NCBI GenBank assembly: GCA_017626355.1
Contig: JAGAIY010000026.1
Coordinates: 1-39,983, forward strand
Direction: 5' to 3'
From: Bacteroidales bacterium
GTDB lineage: Bacteria > Bacteroidota > Bacteroidia > Bacteroidales > UBA932
DNA: 39,983 bases
Translations under genes and position numbers: made by a program
The notes under the pieces: model-generated
Databases searched by the model: none
What the model was told of the DNA's origin: nothing
What the model saw: the letters and a program-made list of their open reading frames with translations, nothing else
In this document: in pieces, positions 39,119 to 39,983 of the stretch
Layout of the letters: each line of letters opens with the position of its first letter
Position numbering within the stretch: position 1 is the stretch's first letter

Positions 39119-39143
39119 GCCCGAGAGTACCAGCCTCCCGGGC
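39119..39143 (-). other. Leader hairpin upstream of the metallophosphoesterase gene
   Basis: Minus strand: GCCCGGGAG (39135-39143) pairs with CTCTCGGGC (39119-39127), nine pairs with one G-U and a 7-base loop. A competing hairpin AGCCT/AGGCT overlaps its 5' arm. It lies within the roughly 63-base leader defined by the -7 box at 39153-39160. No T-tract follows. Confidence 0.45.
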
Positions 39144-39152
39144 TAAGGCTTA

Positions 39153-39160
39153 CAAATATA
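39153..39160 (-). promoter_or_regulatory. -7 box of the metallophosphoesterase gene
   Basis: Minus-strand TATATTTG matches TAnnTTTG. The predicted transcript would start near 39146 and carry the hairpin leader. The -33 position is AT-rich without a clean TTTG. Confidence 0.55.
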
Positions 39161-39213
39161 CGAATCTACGAAAAATAAACAGCCATTTTTTGAAAATACT
39201 TTTACTCTTATTC

Positions 39214-39450
39214 TCAGATCCGCGGTTTCTGGAATGTGCTGATGAGGATAGATAGAAGATATATCATCATCGCATAGACAAGCGGAGTAAGCATTCTCCA
39301 TAATCCACTTCCCAGGATATTGGCACTCACATACGCGATATTCTTCAAGATAATGATATGGATAAATATGTGGAGGATGAGAAATGAAGAGTGGGTACCC
39401 GCCCGTACGAAAAAAGAGAACCGGTGATGGTTCTCTTTTTGAGTGCCCAA
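39214..39450 (-). pseudogene. C-terminal remnant of a polytopic membrane protein (acyltransferase-3-like)
   Basis: The reading frame to the TGA at 39214-39216 encodes about 60 residues with two clear membrane segments (FLILHIFIHIIIL and LVYAMMIYLLSILIS) and the ending FQKPRI. The H-x-F-I-x-x-I-I pattern and the closing helix resemble the C-terminus of acyltransferase family 3 proteins. No start or N-terminal domain exists: the frame runs back through the hairpin at 39411-39440 to a TTG, with a TAA just before it. It therefore looks like the tail left when neighbouring DNA was inserted or deleted; the true join is probably near 39395-39410. Family assignment is tentative. Confidence 0.4.
39411..39440. 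terminator. Two-way intrinsic terminator
   Basis: A perfect 12-bp stem (39411-39422 with 39429-39440, AAAAAGAGAACC with GGTTCTCTTTTT) has a 6-base loop and gives a T-tract on either strand. It is placed to end the minus-strand cassette that begins near 39885. Confidence 0.8.
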
Positions 39451-39506
39451 TCGTTACAAATTATCGAACCTTTATTGATGACTTATATAAGGTTCTTGAA
39501 TTTGTG

Positions 39507-39527
39507 GAATGGTATAAAGAATGGTAT
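39507..39527. repeat. Two 9-bp direct repeats
   Basis: GAATGGTAT occurs at 39507-39515 and 39519-39527, a 12-base period. They lie downstream of the 48-residue ORF and before the terminator. Meaning unknown; two copies are too few to call iterons. Confidence 0.4.
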
Positions 39528-39534
39528 TGATAAA

Positions 39535-39804
39535 TAACCGAGGAGGGGTAGCATACCTTGTTAAAGTATAGTCAGTGACCTACTTCTTACAGATACTCCC
39601 AATATCTGCGGTAGTGTGCACGGACCTTCTCCCATTTGCCATAGCGAAAACGCTTATACGCTCTCACTCTGACAAGTTTCGGCACTGCTATTCCAATAGT
39701 AAGCCGAAGGTCAAAAGAAAAAGTTCTACGCATTTTAATTCAGTTATCCTTGAAAGAACTTTTCTTGGACTTCTTCGCCTCTCCCTATCTCTACTCCTCG
39801 GTTA
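39535..39804. repeat. 11-bp inverted repeat pair enclosing the 48-residue ORF
   Basis: TAACCGAGGAG (39535-39545) and CTCCTCGGTTA (39794-39804) are perfect complements 248 bases apart. On the minus-strand transcript they would pair the regions 5' and 3' of the ORF. Chance matches of this length are possible, but the placement on both sides of the ORF is notable. Confidence 0.5.
39587..39733 (-). CDS. Small basic hypothetical protein (48 residues)
   Basis: ATG at 39733, TAA at 39587-39589. The protein opens MRRTFSFDLRLTIGIAVPK and ends with an Arg/Tyr/Trp-rich stretch (AHYRRYWEYL). It is strongly basic and has no signal peptide or membrane segment. It sits alone between an attenuator-like terminator upstream and a second terminator downstream, on a transcript with a strong promoter, which argues that it is a genuine expressed unit. 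I do not recognise the family with certainty. A nucleic-acid-binding or leader-peptide role would fit the composition but is inference. Confidence 0.55.
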   Translation of the reverse strand: MRRTFSFDLRLTIGIAVPKLVRVRAYKRFRYGKWEKVRAHYRRYWEYL

Positions 39805-39822
39805 AGGTTCTCTGTTAAAAAA

Positions 39823-39855
39823 ATCAGACACCCATTTGGGAGATAGGTATCTGAT
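39823..39855 (-). terminator. Terminator-like attenuator before the 48-residue ORF
   Basis: Minus strand: ATCAGATACC (39846-39855) pairs with GGTGTCTGAT (39823-39832), ten pairs with one G-U, then seven T (39823-39817). A second perfect hairpin, AAGGTTA with TAACCTT (39858-39874, 3-base loop), lies just ahead. Together they would end most transcripts after about 70 bases, about 85 bases before the ORF. Confidence 0.7.
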
Positions 39856-39890
39856 ACAAGGTTAGGATAACCTTTAAAATGCGTTTGATG

Positions 39891-39920
39891 CAAAGGTATG
39901 AAGATTTTTTATTTCTCCAA
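39891..39920 (-). promoter_or_regulatory. Promoter of the right-edge cassette
   Basis: Minus strand: TTG (39918-39920), a 19-base AT-rich spacer, then TACCTTTG (39891-39898), an exact TAnnTTTG. Transcription is predicted to start near 39885. Further upstream (to 39983) the DNA is AT-rich and no gene is seen in it. Confidence 0.7.
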
Positions 39921-39983
39921 TAAACTTTCTATATTTTCGAAGTATTTTGAAGTATCAGATGTTATCGAACCGAGAACCGCAAT

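Noticed and set aside
39507-39527. Iterons of a replication origin
   Set aside because: Only two 9-bp copies and no replication protein nearby.
39889-39900. Match to the CTnDOT attachment core GTAnnTTTGC
   Set aside because: The minus strand reads ATACCTTTGC, one base off, but this is also just a promoter -7 box followed by GC. The core and the promoter consensus overlap, so the match carries little weight.

Overview
The window is chromosomal DNA from a member of the Bacteroidota, most likely order Bacteroidales. Four signs point there. Many genes are preceded by the Bacteroides-type -7 box TAnnTTTG. Arginine is made through succinylated intermediates, since the transcarbamylase carries Pro90. 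The gene families (lipoprotein-rich envelope genes, DUF5106/thioredoxin, TonB-type barrel, Tat-exported Gfo/Idh/MocA) are typical of the group. The left edge holds the first 23 codons of a Bacteroides-type mobile-element integrase. No tRNA, rRNA or CRISPR array was seen.

Layout. 1-71: start of a tyrosine integrase running off the left edge. 353-5958 (+): arginine operon argF'-argB-argE-argH with a secreted esterase attached. 5965-12777 (-): rmuC, a small unknown gene behind an inverted repeat, a double-thioredoxin periplasmic protein, coaD, ung and lon. 13031-15084 (+): HU, a 30-residue AURKAIP1/COX24-like peptide and rng, ending in a two-way terminator. 15098-18807 (-): LysE-type exporter, DUF362 ferredoxin, PASTA protein and RluD-type pseudouridine synthase, nearly touching each other. 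18882-20537 (+): lnt, overlapping tail to tail with a GH2 beta-galactosidase (20507-24097, -). 24203-27166 (-): outer-membrane barrel protein. 27277-32020 (-): serS-ruvC, rplU-rpmA, rpsU, and a sirtuin with an ATPase. 32140-36548 (+): AsmA-like giant protein and prmA. 36551-39082 (-): Tat-exported oxidoreductase and a metallophosphoesterase. 39214-39920: remnant of a membrane protein, then a compact cassette (strong promoter, terminator-like attenuator, 48-residue basic ORF, second terminator) on the minus strand, probably mobile DNA.

Most of the window is housekeeping: amino-acid synthesis, ribosome parts, translation, DNA repair, proteolysis, envelope building. The accessory material is at the two edges. 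The most unusual items are the cysteine-rich insertion in ArgB, the perfect Shine-Dalgarno on rpsU (bS21), the perfect palindrome before lon, the small gene with an inverted repeat against its start codon, the ATPase with a non-canonical Walker A, and the right-edge attenuated cassette. All functional statements come from reading the sequence and from family knowledge; nothing was searched or computed.
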